From positions 1 through 64,000 of the forward strand of contig WNNJ02001194.1 in the NCBI GenBank assembly GCA_012934845.2: a stretch of 64,000 nt of DNA, given 5' to 3'. The position numbers were made by a program, and so were the translations under genes. The notes beneath the pieces were generated by a model. That model ran no database searches. It was not told the origin of the DNA and was given only the letters and a program-made list of their open reading frames with translations. Within the stretch, counting starts at the first letter, position 1; each line of letters opens with the position of its first letter. The DNA comes from Pomphorhynchus laevis. Taxonomy: Eukaryota; Acanthocephala; Palaeacanthocephala; Echinorhynchida; Pomphorhynchidae. Shown one piece after another: positions 22,970 to 35,217 of this stretch.

Positions 22970-24453
22970 ATTATTATTATTTTCGACAACAAAAAGAGCT
23001 TGAACAGCTCGAACATGTTGGTTCACAACAGGGAAAACAGAAGAAAAATTAAAAATTAAAAAAAAGAAATAATGTGCAATTCAGGTATGACGACAGCGCA
23101 TCCTGAGGTAATTTCACAACCGTCGTTTAAAACTCATCTGGTTACCATTTATCGTCACCGCAGGTAGACCATTCCAGATAGGTACAATTCTATCATGGAT
23201 TGTTGATATTCGTTTATTGCAGGCTCGTCTTCTCTTCAGCATATAGTTGTGACCACGTAGGCGATCGTTGGTTCTTAGCTCAAACGTGTCCTTGCAACAG
23301 TGGCCTGGGGTTGTCAAGCACCTCCACACGAACATCAGATCATTAAATTTTAGTGAAATTTTCACTGGGGAAACGTCAAGACAGCGCAAACGTTCCTCAT
23401 AAGGTAACGAACATATGGACCGCACCAAATGTGTGCACCGATGAGGAATGCGTTCGTAAGCGTCCAGCTCAAGCTGGAACTGAGGGTGAGCAACGACGGA
23501 TCCATACAGCATGTGTGGAAGGATTGCGTATTGGTAAAGGGTACGCAATCCCACATAATCAAGATGACCGAACACCCTACGTACTCGACCGAGGAGGCGA
23601 ACGCACTTGCTTACAACATGATCGACATGAGAGCGGGAGCCTAAGTCACTAGTTACAATCACACCCAAGTCCGACATTTGCGAGACCTTTATAATCTGAC
23701 AGCCGTCAATTCGGTAGCTACCACTGAAGGTCCCTTTTCCAATATGTAGGTGGAAACATTTCGCAGGGTTTACTTTGAGTCCGACAGCATTGCACTATCG
23801 AGAAACCATCTCGACATCTTTCTGGAGTATAGTTACATCACTAGGACTATTCGATGAACGCCCATATTTTGAGATCGTCAGCATACAGACGACACTGTGA
23901 ATTTATGACAGAAAGGGAGTGAGTTGATGTAGACGTTGAAGAGTAGTGGGCTGATTACACACCCCTGAGGAACCCCTACAAACATAGGACGCCATTCAGA
24001 CAAGACACCGCCGATCTTGACTGCGAAGGAACGCGATGTTAGGAATGAATGCAGCCATCTATGGATAGGACCTCTGATACCGTAGTGCCAAAGTGCTGAG
24101 AGTAGAATGTCATGTTTCACACAGTCGAAGGCTTTAGACAGATCAAAGAAAAGCACATCGAGTCCAACACCTGATCGCATGGAATCAGCCCCCAACTGTG
24201 TCTTGATGTTGCAAGATTGGTGATCGTAGATATAATCTTCCTGAAGCCATGTTGTATATCACTGAATATATTGTGACTTTAAAGGTGGAAACGGAGAGCT
24301 TTATCAATTAGTTTTTCGAGAACTTTACAAGCCACACAAGTGAGACTGATAGGTCGGTAATTATTCACAGAAGTACGTTCGCCCTTCTTGAACCGTGGAA
24401 GAATCAGAGACTTCTTCCAGTCATTAGGAAGTATGCCACTAGATATCGAGCAC
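22970..24453 (-). mobile_element. CR1-like LINE (third subfamily), left arm of an inverted pair
   Basis: Minus-strand RT from YRPISLTCVACKVLEKLI (about 24300-24370) through FFDLSKAFDCVKHDILLSAL and GVPQGCVISPLLFNVYINSL (23878-24195) to SDLGVIVTSDLGSRSHVDHV (23114-23677). The last block is open for 187 residues. The 3' end carries a GAGCTGTTCAAGCTC hairpin. It matches 46259-47795 (opposite strand) at about 95 percent. Confidence 0.88.
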
Positions 24454-24580
24454 TTAAAAATATAAATATAAAATCTATTATAAATATAATAAATTAAATG
24501 AGACAAAATTGATTAAGCAACGCGATTACATGTAATTATAAAATATTAGTACTTGCGGGCTGTAATATCTAAATAAAATG

Positions 24581-24752
24581 CAATATTAATCTTGAACTTA
24601 TTTATTATTTGTAGATGTTTTATGTTAAATAAAAACTCACTGGTTCTATGTACGTCAGTTTTATGTTAAATAAGTTGACGTATATAGAGGCAGTGAGGTT
24701 TTATTTAACATAAAACATCTACAAATAATATATGAGTTCAAGATTAATATTG
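24581..24752. mobile_element. Foldback element, 172 bp
   Basis: Inverted arms of about 62 bp (CAATATTAATCTTGAACTTA... and complement) enclose a second small inverted pair (TACGTCA/TGACGTA). The string GTTTTATGTTAAATAA also occurs directly repeated inside. No coding capacity and no obvious target duplication. Confidence 0.7.
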
Positions 24753-25827
24753 TCTTTTTTGAAAATAACAGTTAGTTAGTAAAGCTCAAATCATTAAAAA
24801 CAATTATTTTATAAAATAATTTATACTTGTATTCAGTTGTATGCAACTTTGAGGCTCGTAATGTTGTCGACAATAATAATGTCATAATGAAATAACATCA
24901 CTTAAATTAATCTAATTGGACCTTGATATTTTAGTATACAATCACTGCTATGTTATCGAACGTTTTGAGTAAAAAAACAGATATGTCACAATGTCATTTT
25001 GACGTGATTTTTCACCTTTTATCACTATTTTACCAGTAAAATCAATCACTAATATTGTTATATTTCGTGAGTATATATTTAAATACTTTTTATTTTTAGT
25101 CAGTTTAAGGTTAAATTATAAGGTATTTATCTGATTTATTGATATTCCATTAAGAATGAAAACGAATTAAGCAACAAAGAGCAGAGCATTGTTCGACGTT
25201 CAAGCACTCTAAACTTCAGTTCACAAATCCGTCCCCCGCAGTCAAATCCGTTTTACAACAAACACAAATCCCTGATGGACGAGTTGTTTGATTAATATAC
25301 CCGAATTGTTGAATTGTCGGCACAATTATATAATACTCGCCAGTTGGAGATTGCGTGTTCTTGTATTTTTTGCAATCATATTTTTTTATTAACACCGCCT
25401 GCGGAATTAACTTTAAATCATGGAATTATTAATGAAATATATTTTTCCCAATAACCTGGTTTAGTGTTTACAGTATTAATCAATTATTAATCAATAATTT
25501 ATTATTATTGTTTCAACAGCACATAAAAGCATGGATTAATCGGCTGGTTCACTGCCAATTATTTACGAATTACAGATATACCTTCACTCGATGCCTGAAC
25601 CCAAAAACTAAAGAAATCATTCAACTTACTCGGTGAATAAGTTTAAAAAATTTAATCATTAATAATTTAATCATAAAATTTAAATGACGGAAGGTAGTGA
25701 TGCAAATTAGATGTAAATTGGTAATCCGAATGAATTAAATTCGAGAAAAGATATTTATTTATCAGATTTGTTTTCACTATTTCTGTGGCGCACAGGCTTT
25801 CCATTTTCAATGAAAACATAATGTTCC
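24753..25827. other. AT-rich DNA, no gene recognised
   Basis: About 1.1 kb without a convincing frame or repeat match. A slightly GC-richer stretch at 25180-25290 holds no recognisable motif. Confidence 0.45.
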
Positions 25828-25905
25828 TCCTAATGACCTTTAATCCTTATTCTGATACGTTGTCTGTTATTTATTAGTCAATTAATAAAAATTGACTTTT
25901 ATTTA
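25828..25905 (+). mobile_element. Penelope-like element end, short fragment
   Basis: About 75 bp (GTTCCTCCTAATGACC ... TATTTATTAGTCAATT) match the outermost part of the terminal repeats at 5990-7140, here on the plus strand. Confidence 0.65.
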
Positions 25906-26084
25906 AAATTTCAATTTTGAATTTTAAGTTGATATAAATATAAATTCAATAAGATCTTATACCATTAAAAATATATTAAGTATTTAAAATATTATATTTT
26001 AAATATATTGCTTTTAAAATAACTCTAAACTGTAACTTTTGCTATAAGCCCCAAGCCGAGAGGATGCAGTGGGCATTAATAACA

Positions 26085-29000
26085 ATAATAATTTATTTAG
26101 TGGCGAATTCGTGCCTACTGCACGCTTACAAGTCAACTAACTAAAAAAATCATCAAAACGTCACAGATAAAGTTTCTTAAATTGTTTAAATGAGACCGGA
26201 TTAGGCGTTTGAAACATGGCTTTGAGGTTGATTGGCGTATATGAATTGGTAGATGATTCCACGAGAAAGGAGCAGTCACAAGGAAGGAGCGGAAACCAAA
26301 AGAGGTATTGTAGTTTGGGAGATGTAAAAGAAGGGAATTAAGGCAACGCAAAGAACAGTAAACAAAACGAGCATTGTCGAGAAAAGGAAGGTTGAGAAAT
26401 GAAGGAGTAGGAAAAGTTACAAGGTGGAAAGCAATGAGAAGAAGAATTTGAACATGATAATAAATGGTAGGCAAATCGAGAGAAGCAAGATGGTGAGATG
26501 TATGATTAAAACTGCTAAGACGGAGGAGAATTCGGACGGCTGCGTTTACGTTGCGTGGTAGTTGAAGAGTGGATTTAGGTAAGTTGGAAAATAGACTAAG
26601 ACAGTAATCAAGTCTTGAGAATAAGAGAGAAGATATGAGAGTCACAAAATGGAAATCAATCTACGAATTTAACGGAGGTTGGGGAGAATCAAGGTAGATG
26701 ATAGTACTTTATCTCTAACGAAAGGTTTAAGTAAAAATCGGTAGTCGAAATGGAAGCCTGAGAAAACGAGATTGTCGACGATAGGAAGAATTGTGGAATT
26801 TAATGATATGGACGGAGTTCTAAGCCGAGGCGTCGAGGAAGGATCTACATAATTTTGGATTTACTAGCATTCAGAAAAAGACGAAGAAAGTAAATATGAT
26901 TGAAAATTGAGGCGAGACAGTTGGAAGCAGAAACACTAAGATTATCAATACGACATGCAAATGCATGAGCATAGATGAGAATGTCATCAGAATATCGCAT
27001 AACATAGAAGTCAAATGTATGAGAAATAGAAGACAAATCACCGAGAAGAAGAGAGAAAAGCAAATGGCTTAATACGGAGCATTGAGGAACACCGGACGGG
27101 GTGGAAGAAGGATGGGAGAGAGAAGAGTTAGAATAGACGCGAAATGTACGGTTTGATAGATATGAAGAAAACCATGATACAGTGGGTAAAGAGAAGCCAT
27201 AATCATGACGAAGGCAATGAAGAAGAATCAAGTGATCGACGATGTCAAAAGCAGACGATAGATCAAGAGAAACTATGACACTACATAATTTATGATAGCG
27301 AAATATGAGTAAGTCGTTATGAACTTTAAGACAGGCAATTTCGGTAGAGTAATTAGAGCGAAAACAGCCTGGAAGGGAGGAAATAAGTGGAGATATGAAC
27401 GGCGTAGAGAAAAGTAGGAATCACGGAGATTTGGAGGGAGTGAGTTGGGAGAACGTTTAAGAAAGCGATTATACACACGAAAAAGAGTGACGGAGTCGAC
27501 GCTTAGAAAGACTACAGTCAGAATCGGACAAGGAGCATGGCGCAAGCGCTGAGAGCGTCGGAGTCGACTAGGCAGAAGTTTATTGATGATAGACATAAGT
27601 TCAGAATCAAACAGAATGCAGAGATCATCGGGAGAGAGATAGTTAAGAGGAAGTTAAAAGAGTGAAGAATTGAGTAAGGCTGTGCAGAGAATAGGGATAT
27701 CGAGAAGTTTCCAGGATCGACTTTGTGTGAATAATGGTGGAGGCGGAGAAGGAGGATGGTTACGAGTAAGAATAAGAGTGACAAGGAAATGATCGGACAA
27801 ACCAGGATTAGTAGTTGACAAGGAGGTATAGTCATTGAAGCAGTTAGGGACAGCAATGATGTCGAGAGCACTGCCGAGAATATGAGTTGGGCTTGTTGAT
27901 AAGTAATTTATAGTTAAAATCAGAAAAAATATTAGTTAAAGTGATAGAGTCAGAGTCAGCCGGGCTATCAAGACGAATGTTAAAGTCACCGAGAACAAAT
28001 GAAGGAGTATAAAACAATGAACAGTGAGACATAAGAGCTGCAAGGTCGTTAAAGAAGATACGTGATGGGGCAACTGAACCTGGACGGTATACAATCACAA
28101 GTTCCAGAGGGAAAGGCGTTGATAATCTGCATATGAGTAATTCGAACGAGGTGTAACGGATGTTAACGTTAATTTTACGTAGAGACATTGGGTGACGAGC
28201 AATGGCAACAATACCGCCATGGTTAGAAGCAGTAGATGTATGAGAGGCAATTTGGACGAGCTGATTCAACTAGAGAACAACCAGAGCGACATAGACGACG
28301 AATAGCAAGATCGTCGGAGTCAGAGTGCCAGGATTCGGTAATGCAGAGAATATCGATAGATAATTGATCGAAGATATCGAGGAGCATATCAGCTTTATGA
28401 AGAATGGAGCGAGTGTTGAATAGACTAAGACGAAAAGTATGCTTAGGAGCGAGATTGACTAGCGAAGAAGACAAGGGGGAGAGATGGGACGCCATCGAAT
28501 TTTTGGCCTTGTGTGTACAACGTGAAAATTTACATTGATTTGACGTATAGATAAGGATGACTCGCCGTTTGTTTCACGTCGATGTTTCTCAATGCGAGCT
28601 AAATTGAGCTGGGCAATATCAGAAGGGGAGCGGTCAGGAAAGATACGACAAGTAGACGAAGTGGTAAGAAGTTTAAAACGTTGGGAAAGTACCAAGGATG
28701 AAAGTGAACTATGTCGGAAAAACGATTTTTAGGAGTGGAGGACTGAGATGATTGGATTTAGTTGATTTGTTTAAACGGATCAAAGATACAGGAGCGATAT
28801 TATTGAAGAGGGATGGATTATTATCAGGAATAATGGTTGCTAGGATATACCTGAATGATTAAAAAAATACATCATCGTCGAGGCGATATTGTGGAGACGC
28901 AGATTCGAGAAGGAAAACGATTACGTTGATTTGGTGGACGAACAGAGCTGGTAGGAGTAGAGGCAGAAGAGCAGATATAAGTGGGAATGACAGGGGTGCT

Positions 29001-29740
29001 CGATGGAAATTGAAGATAAGTTGGAGCATGTGTGACAGAAGTGGAGTGTTGAATCGGTAGACCTGAGATGTTACTGTAGATGATCGCAATGGAAGGATGT
29101 AAATTATTGAGAAGTGATACCGGGGAGGTAGAGTAAGGAGTACGTGAAGCGAAGAAAGAAGTATGAGATGTATTTAGATGGGGAGGAATAGGAAGAGGAA
29201 GTACGAGATGATGCATTGGTGAGTTTAATACGGAGGTATCGTCTAATCTGGACAATATTTGATCAGTGCTTATTGTAATCGAGAAATAATTAATATCAAA
29301 TGGTTCATGAACACCCTTCATAACTGATGCTTGGATTTGTTTCTCAACACCTGTTTTGCTTTTTGCCCCACCTTAATCGCTTCTCTGGTCAATATTTGGT
29401 CATCGATTCTTTTAACTGATGGAGGGTTAATATTGGATTGTTCAAGAACATCTTCCATAATTGATGTTTGGATTGGTTACATAATTTTTACCTTGATGCG
29501 AAATTGAGTGTTCATTATTAATAGTATTGAGTAATATGGCAGAACAATAGCCACATAGGAATGATTTATTTGAATATAGTGTCTTCTGTGTAGGATAAAT
29601 CGTTATTAAGGTCCACACGTCACATTTACAATTTTAACAACCTACAAGCTCTGTAAAATAGGTAGATTTAACACTACACTTGACTTTATCTAACTTCACT
29701 GATTTCTTCGTTAGTGTGTTCATTAATGGATTGTTCTTCG
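26085..29740 (-). mobile_element. L2-like LINE, near full-length but broken copy
   Basis: Reading the minus strand, 29740-28500 is an ORF1 region with a Cys-rich finger near its start (CDVW... FLCGYC), a Ser/Thr/Pro-rich part (28872-29321) and a basic end. Next is an apurinic-type endonuclease (28495-27844: LSLFNTRSILHKADML, CITESWHSDS, VIVYRPGS, FVLGDFNIRLDS). The RT follows (27596-26845: VPQCSVLSHLLFSLLLGDLS, YSDD at the catalytic box). The C-terminal region is open for 170 residues (26645-26133: SRLDYCLSLFSNLPKST). The hairpin tail is at about 26085-26130. At least six frame breaks are visible. Confidence 0.88.
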
Positions 29741-29800
29741 TTAGTTTGTATATTGTTCTTCGTTATATTGTATATTGTTCTTCGTTAGTTAAGGTTTTTC
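29700..29800. repeat. Short tandem repeat at the LINE 5' end
   Basis: Four GTTCTTCGTTA(G/T) strings at roughly 20-40 bp spacing (about 29703, 29732, 29756 and 29778) lie where the ORF1 reading peters out. They may be the LINE's 5' UTR repeats or flanking DNA. Confidence 0.5.
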
Positions 29801-30104
29801 AAAGTATTGTAAGTAGTTATAATTAAGAATATTTAAACCAGTTGTTTATAATTAATAAATAACTTCTCAGATAATTATTAACTATTTATTTTTATTTATT
29901 TTTAATTTATATATAGTATAAATATGTTTGTATTTAAATAAGATTCACTAGATAATTAAATTTACTCAGAGGAAATACGTCATTAGCATGTATTGTCTTC
30001 AAACACAACAAACATGGTCAGACGTCTTCAAATTTTCCTCTATTAGTTTCAAATAAGCTATTGTACCATCTCCGACATAGTCCTCCGTACCCACCATAGG
30101 AGGT
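29801..30104. other. AT-rich spacer with a Penelope-end scrap
   Basis: Positions 29966-29998 match the GAGGAAATACATCATTAGCA-type string next to the Penelope terminal repeat. At 30070-30110 there is a short inverted pair (CCGTACCCACC / GGTGGGTACGG). Nothing else is recognised. Confidence 0.5.
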
Positions 30105-31172
30105 GGGTACGGAGGCGGTATTTGAATGTAATAAAGGAGGAGCGCGGCGGACGTCGAGTGGGAGCTGATTTCAGGCGAGTGGGGCGGCGGCGAGGAAGGA
30201 TCGGAGACCGTAGTTGTTAGAGTAATTGGGAACGTAGAGTAAGTGGGAATTATCGGAACGCAGTGATATAGAGATGGGACGAGTGTCGTCTAAGAAGGGA
30301 AGTTGATGAACGATGGTGAGCTGATAGCGATGAGAAGAAAAGTTACGAGAAGAAGGCGGAGTTGTATGCTGATATGGATGGTGGAACAGGAGAGTTGGGC
30401 GAGATATGTGGATGCGTGGTCGAAACGATGGAAACTAGGAGCACTCGAACGGCGGAGTTGATGATGCGTTGTAGGGGTAGGATGATAAATTTTAGAGAAT
30501 TAGCGAAAAGGCTGAGGCAGAAAACGATTTTAGGGAAAAGAAGCGATGAAATAAGAGACATACAGGAACATAAGTCGATAAGGTGGCGGATACAGCGGAT
30601 GTCACGGAGAATTAAGTTAGGCGAGCGGACCTTGTCACGGACGAAGGGTTTAAGGGAAAGGTGATCATCAAAATGGAATTCTAAAATGGTGAGATTGTGG
30701 ACAATGGGGATGACTAATGAGGTAAAATATACAGGGAGAGGAGATATGTTAGGTTGACGGGTGAAGATCCACATTATTTTAGAACGAGACGAAGATGGGA
30801 GAGACGTTTGTAGATAGAAGAAAGACAGCTGGTGGCAGAAATTGCGATATCGTGTATACGATGGGCTGTTGCATGGGCATATATGAGGATGTCATCGGAG
30901 TATTGCATAACGTTGAAGGAGTAATGTTTGATAAACAAAGAGAGATCGCCGAGCAGAAGAGAGAAAAGCAGGGGACATGAGACTGAACCTCGTGGGACCC
31001 CGCAGAAAATATGGATGGGAGTAGACGATGATGAATTTGAACAGACTCGAAAGAACGGTTGAATAGATATGAGGCAAACCATGCTACCGAGGAAGAAGTA
31101 TACCGTAATCATAACGAAGGTGAAAAATGAGGATGAAGTGGTCGACCATGTCAAAGGCGGAGGAGAGGTCGC
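30105..31172 (-). mobile_element. L2-like LINE fragment, both ends missing
   Basis: Minus-strand RT from SSAFD-type sequence (about 31150) through FNVMQYSDDILIYAHATAHR (30774-31154) to the C-terminal region (30343-30774: FEFHFDDHLSLKPFVRDKVR, DIRCIRHLIDLCSCMSL). It starts about 100 bp short of the family 3' end. Confidence 0.85.
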
Positions 31173-31623
31173 TTACTAATACTATTCAAGTTTCTTCAGA
31201 CATTCATTGCTCTTTAGCAGTTTATTCAAATCAAAGTGTCGATGAGCAGCCCAAATCTAACTGTTTACCTAGTGTAAATAATGGGAAAGCAAAAAGTAAT
31301 AGATGAGCTATGATAGCTACTTCTACTGCTTACTGAGTAGAAGTAGTTCTATTAATCAGTATAGTATAACTGTTTCTACATCTACTGCTATACTGAGCTT
31401 TTCATCTGATTACGTCGAGAACATACACAGATTGAATTGCCACCAGATGAATCTGCATTCAGTTGCAAAACTCTGAAGTATCATCCGAAAAATACATGTA
31501 ACCTTTAATGTAACACTACTGATAATGATCCTGCAATCAACCTAGGTTGCTCGTCACGGCACGCACAAACATTTTTAAAAATTTCAAGGATTCGTGACCG
31601 TTCCCATGTAATAATAATACAAA
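31173..31623. other. Spacer, no gene recognised
   Basis: Contains an 11-bp-stem hairpin (CTACTTCTACT ... AGTAGAAGTAG) at about 31317-31346. It ends in a region resembling a LINE 3' UTR (CAATCAACCTAGGTTG) at about 31530. Confidence 0.4.
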
Positions 31624-31890
31624 TTTACAAATTTATTTAATGTGGTAAATGCTTACAAGCTGTACGCTTACAAGTCCACAAGCAAAAATGAGAAAGTCAA
31701 GCAGATAAATTGTTAAAATGGGATCGGATTTGTCGTTTGAAGCACTGCAGGGAAGTTGATTGGCGTATATGAATGGGCAGATGATTCCACGATAGAGGAG
31801 CAGCCACCAGGAAGGAGCGGAGTCCAAAGGAGGTAGAGTAGTTTGGGACATGTAAAAGAAGGGAATTACAGGAACGCAAGGAACAGTACT
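31624..31890 (-). mobile_element. L2-like LINE 3' fragment (second subfamily tail)
   Basis: Minus-strand C-terminal coding stretch ([36 protein letters not shown]) and the AGCTTG-loop type of 3' hairpin seen also at 26085 and 42850. Confidence 0.85.
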
Positions 31891-31949
31891 AATCCACGCA
31901 AATGTTTATGAGTCCTCTCTTCCATATACGGTCAGCAAAGCTTAAATGA

Positions 31950-34437
31950 TGATTGTTTACAGATTTGCACTTTACAGTCATTAGTCCTCAGAGATGTTTC
32001 ATCGGATCTTATTTCCGGTATCATAATTGTCTCACTTTTCATATTGGAAAGAAGGTAGAAGATGGCAAGAATCATCCTCGATTATTGAAAGCTGTTTTAC
32101 AAGACGGTAAATCAACTATTTTAATTCTTCGAAATTCATTTCATTTAAGATGCTCACCTGTACGAATACTTCAAGAGTTCGATTTGGCAGAGCGGCAACG
32201 ATTGCGTGATGCCAAGGTGAAATTAAAGCAACGCCTGGCTCAAGACGAAAATAATTAAACTATTCGAAATTTTCTGGTTGTTAAGCAAAGGACTCATATT
32301 CATTGGTTATCACTCCATTGTGATATCCTTCGCTTCACCTGTTATTTTTGTACCATCTAAACCGTGCTTGAAAATTTTTATGGTGCCGTACAAAATGAAT
32401 CTTCCTTGTCGACTGTACCGCTAAAACATCCATCTCCATTTTCAGATATCAGTCAATCACGTTGTCTCGCAATGTGTACTAATTCGCATAGCTTGCTAGG
32501 GAAAATAGATGAACTGGGAGTCAGAGCACGAGATTATAATCTTTTTTGGTTACCATTACTAAATCTATGTTGAATACTGTCGTATCTGACCTGGAGATAT
32601 GCATCTTCAGCTACTTTTGTCATAGAGCTGATTGATATGGTAGGAGAGTTGATAGGGTAGTCTCATATGTTCATTCCATTATAACGGCTGAGTGTAGATA
32701 TAGTTTGTGATAATGAGTCTCTGTAGGTGAATTTAAACCTTTCACGTAACGAAACGGTCGTTGTGGGTGCTGTTTATCGTGGACCTGGAATTTGTGTTGA
32801 AACTATCATTCGTCATTTAAGAAGTCATGTGGTAACACAAAATCTTCTTATGTTGGGTGATTTTAACATACCGCATGTATCCCGGGTTAGCGATACAGCA
32901 AATGTACACTGTGATTTAAGTTCCCGTGAGCATGATAAGTAATTATCACTTAACTCACTCAACATGTTAATTAATTACATGCTTTGGTAAATATAAACAA
33001 TCCTTGCTTGGTATTTGTCTAACAACTGACATAAACCTTGTAGATAAAATGGAAGACCTTGACCCGTTACATTCTTTTGATCATTGTGTCCTTTAAATTT
33101 ATTCTTACTATTCAAACCATAAACAACTTGCATAAAATTATCGAAAACATCCAATTGTTTCAAGACAAATTTTCCTGTGGTTCGTGTCTACTGGCTCAAG
33201 CCTTTTACAGTTGGTGATCATGCAGCTTGGCATCAGTTTGAAACAGTGATACAACATCAACACTGGCACAATTTCCCATAGACAAGGAACTACGTTGCTC
33301 TACGAGCGCGAAATTTATCATTCAAAAGGTTTAAGAATAGTAAGATAGATGCATATGCCCATAGCACATTTAGAAATTCATTCACATTTTTAAAACATAA
33401 GAAAATGCATTAATTCAAAGAAAATTAGCTGAGCAGTCATCTCGAAACCCCCGTCGTCTCTTAGAGTACGCGAGCTTTGGACACTAAAAAATCATGTATG
33501 TTCTCTTCGCACTAACGATGACTTATTGCTGTATGAAGGTGCAGATATTGCGGAAATTTTCTAAACATTTTCAGATTTCATCTTCCTCAAGTTCATGTTT
33601 TGTCAATCCAACGAAATTTCTTGAATAATAAAGGTCCAGTGTTTCTGTCCATGACGTAAGTGCGCACTTTGTATTTTGAAGCCGTTGGAATCTCTTTGTT
33701 CTGATTTACTTCCACCCCTATATATAAAGATGATTGATGGTGTTATCTGCCATTAGTTTTATTGGATTTTTGCTGTCTCTGTATTATTTGGGATTATTCC
33801 ATACATTTGAAAACACTCCACTGTAACCCCTTTTTATAAAAAAGGATGATCGATATAGTGTTGATAATTACCGACCGGTATGCTTAACATGTGTTTGTTG
33901 TCGTGTCTTAGAGAAACTTATATACAGAAATGTGTCTACTTAAAAACAAACTGATTATTTTGTGCTAATCAACATGGTTTTCGAAGTAATTACTTCACAG
34001 TCACAAATGTATTGATTGCACATGAGTATTGGGTCCGCCAGGTTGATGAGCAAGTAGATGTTAACGTCATTTTTTTTTCAATTTGTCCAAGGCTTTCGAT
34101 TATGTGCGACACGATTTACTAATTGCTAAAATGTATCAGATGGGAATTGACTCACTTATTGTTCAATGGGTAGGGAATTTTATTTCTAATCAACCTTCCA
34201 AAGTTAATGTAAATGGCGTATTCTCGAATTGACATTCCATCCAGTGCGGTGTGTCACACGGATCAGTATTGGTCACACGGACTTTGGCTTTTTTAAATAT
34301 ATATATTAATAACTTACCAAGTAGACTTCGTTCAGACTTGCTCTTATATACGGTCGTTCTTAAAATCAGGATAGGTATACATTCGCAAAATGATTCCGAT
34401 GTATTGCAGGAAGATATTCGGATAGTGTCGACATAAA
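31950..34437 (+). mobile_element. CR1-like LINE (fourth subfamily), broken
   Basis: Plus strand. ORF1 end at 31953-32258 (GKKVEDGKNHPRLLKAV, SPVRILQEFDLAERQRLRDA). Endonuclease at about 32450-32945 (SHSLLGKIDELGVRARDYN, VVGAVYRGPG, MLGDFNIPHV). RT at about 33850-34436 (YRPVCLTCVCCRVLEKLIYR region, FFDLSKAFDYVRHDLLI). The GVPQGS box is decayed. Many frame breaks. The C-terminal third and 3' end are missing because another element's fragment follows at 34437. Confidence 0.82.
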
Positions 34438-34715
34438 GACACCACATGGCGACATGACTGGCGGCCAGGGTGTTCGGGCAAGTGAAATCCTAAACGAGTA
34501 TACGGTTAGTTTCCCATAACATAAGAGTAGCACCATCCGATCGTTTGCCATCGTCTCGCGCTAAACCTGCCGGTTCGAGTCTGAACGGCGATCCCGAGAC
34601 AGCATGAGCCATTCTCAAAATCTCGTTGACCTCAACATGTCGATGGTGACGAGACGTTATCATGTTGCAGTCTAAAGCATGATCACTGTGCAGCGAAACC
34701 GACACTCCGTTGGCC
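34437..34715 (-). mobile_element. Fragment of a retroelement C-terminal endonuclease-like domain
   Basis: The minus-strand frame reads SPFRLEPAGLARDDGKRSDG, then ATLMLW, a stop where tryptophan is expected, and DFTCPNTLAASHV. GK-x-(P/S)DG ... (V)WD-x-TC followed by TLA-SH is a recurrent C-terminal domain of reverse-transcriptase-type proteins in invertebrate genomes and has the layout of a PD-(D/E)XK nuclease. The fragment is clearly more GC-rich than its surroundings. The parent family is not fixed from this piece. Confidence 0.6.
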
Positions 34716-34792
34716 CATTATTTATTATTTGTGGAAAAATATTCCAAATAATAAATAATATATAAATATATCATTATATATTAAACAACATA

Positions 34793-35217
34793 TTAATCAA
34801 CACCGCCGTTCGAGCGCTCTTTCGTCTCCGTCGATTCGACCACACATCCCCACCATCCACATCCGCATCAAACTCCGCCTTCTTCTCGTTACTTTTCGTC
34901 TCATCGCTGTCGGCTCCCCATCGTTCATCAACCTTCCTTTCTTAGACGATACTCGCCCTACCTCGCTATCGCTTCGTTCCTGTCATAACCTACTCAACGT
35001 TCCTAATTACTCCAACAACTACGGTCTCCGATCCTTCCTCGTCGCCGCCTCACTCGCCTGGAATCAACTTCCTCTCGACGTCCGCCGCGCCCCCTCCTTT
35101 ATCACATTCAAACACCTCTTCCGTTCACACATTCTCGACACATGATTTCCATTTTTGTTTTGTTGTGGTCATGTAAGCGTGCGCTGGCACGCATTTGCCA
35201 CGTTAAAATAAATCTTT
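34793..35217 (+). mobile_element. L2-like LINE 3' fragment
   Basis: C-terminal coding stretch ([17 protein letters not shown], with a small deletion relative to 2690-2760) and the complete hairpin 3' end. It meets the tail of the oppositely oriented CR1-like LINE at about 35217. A palindrome (ATTATTTATTATTTG and complement) lies just before it at 34729-34766. Confidence 0.85.

Noticed and set aside
23353-23652. 99-residue plus-strand frame
   Set aside because: It is the antisense of the best-conserved part of a CR1-like LINE ORF.
30362-30664. 100-residue plus-strand frame rich in Arg/Glu
   Set aside because: Antisense shadow of the L2-like LINE C-terminal region.
34560-34600. GGTTCGAGTC looks like a tRNA/SINE B box
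   Set aside because: The bases around it do not form a T-arm of normal size, and the region reads as a protein domain on the minus strand.
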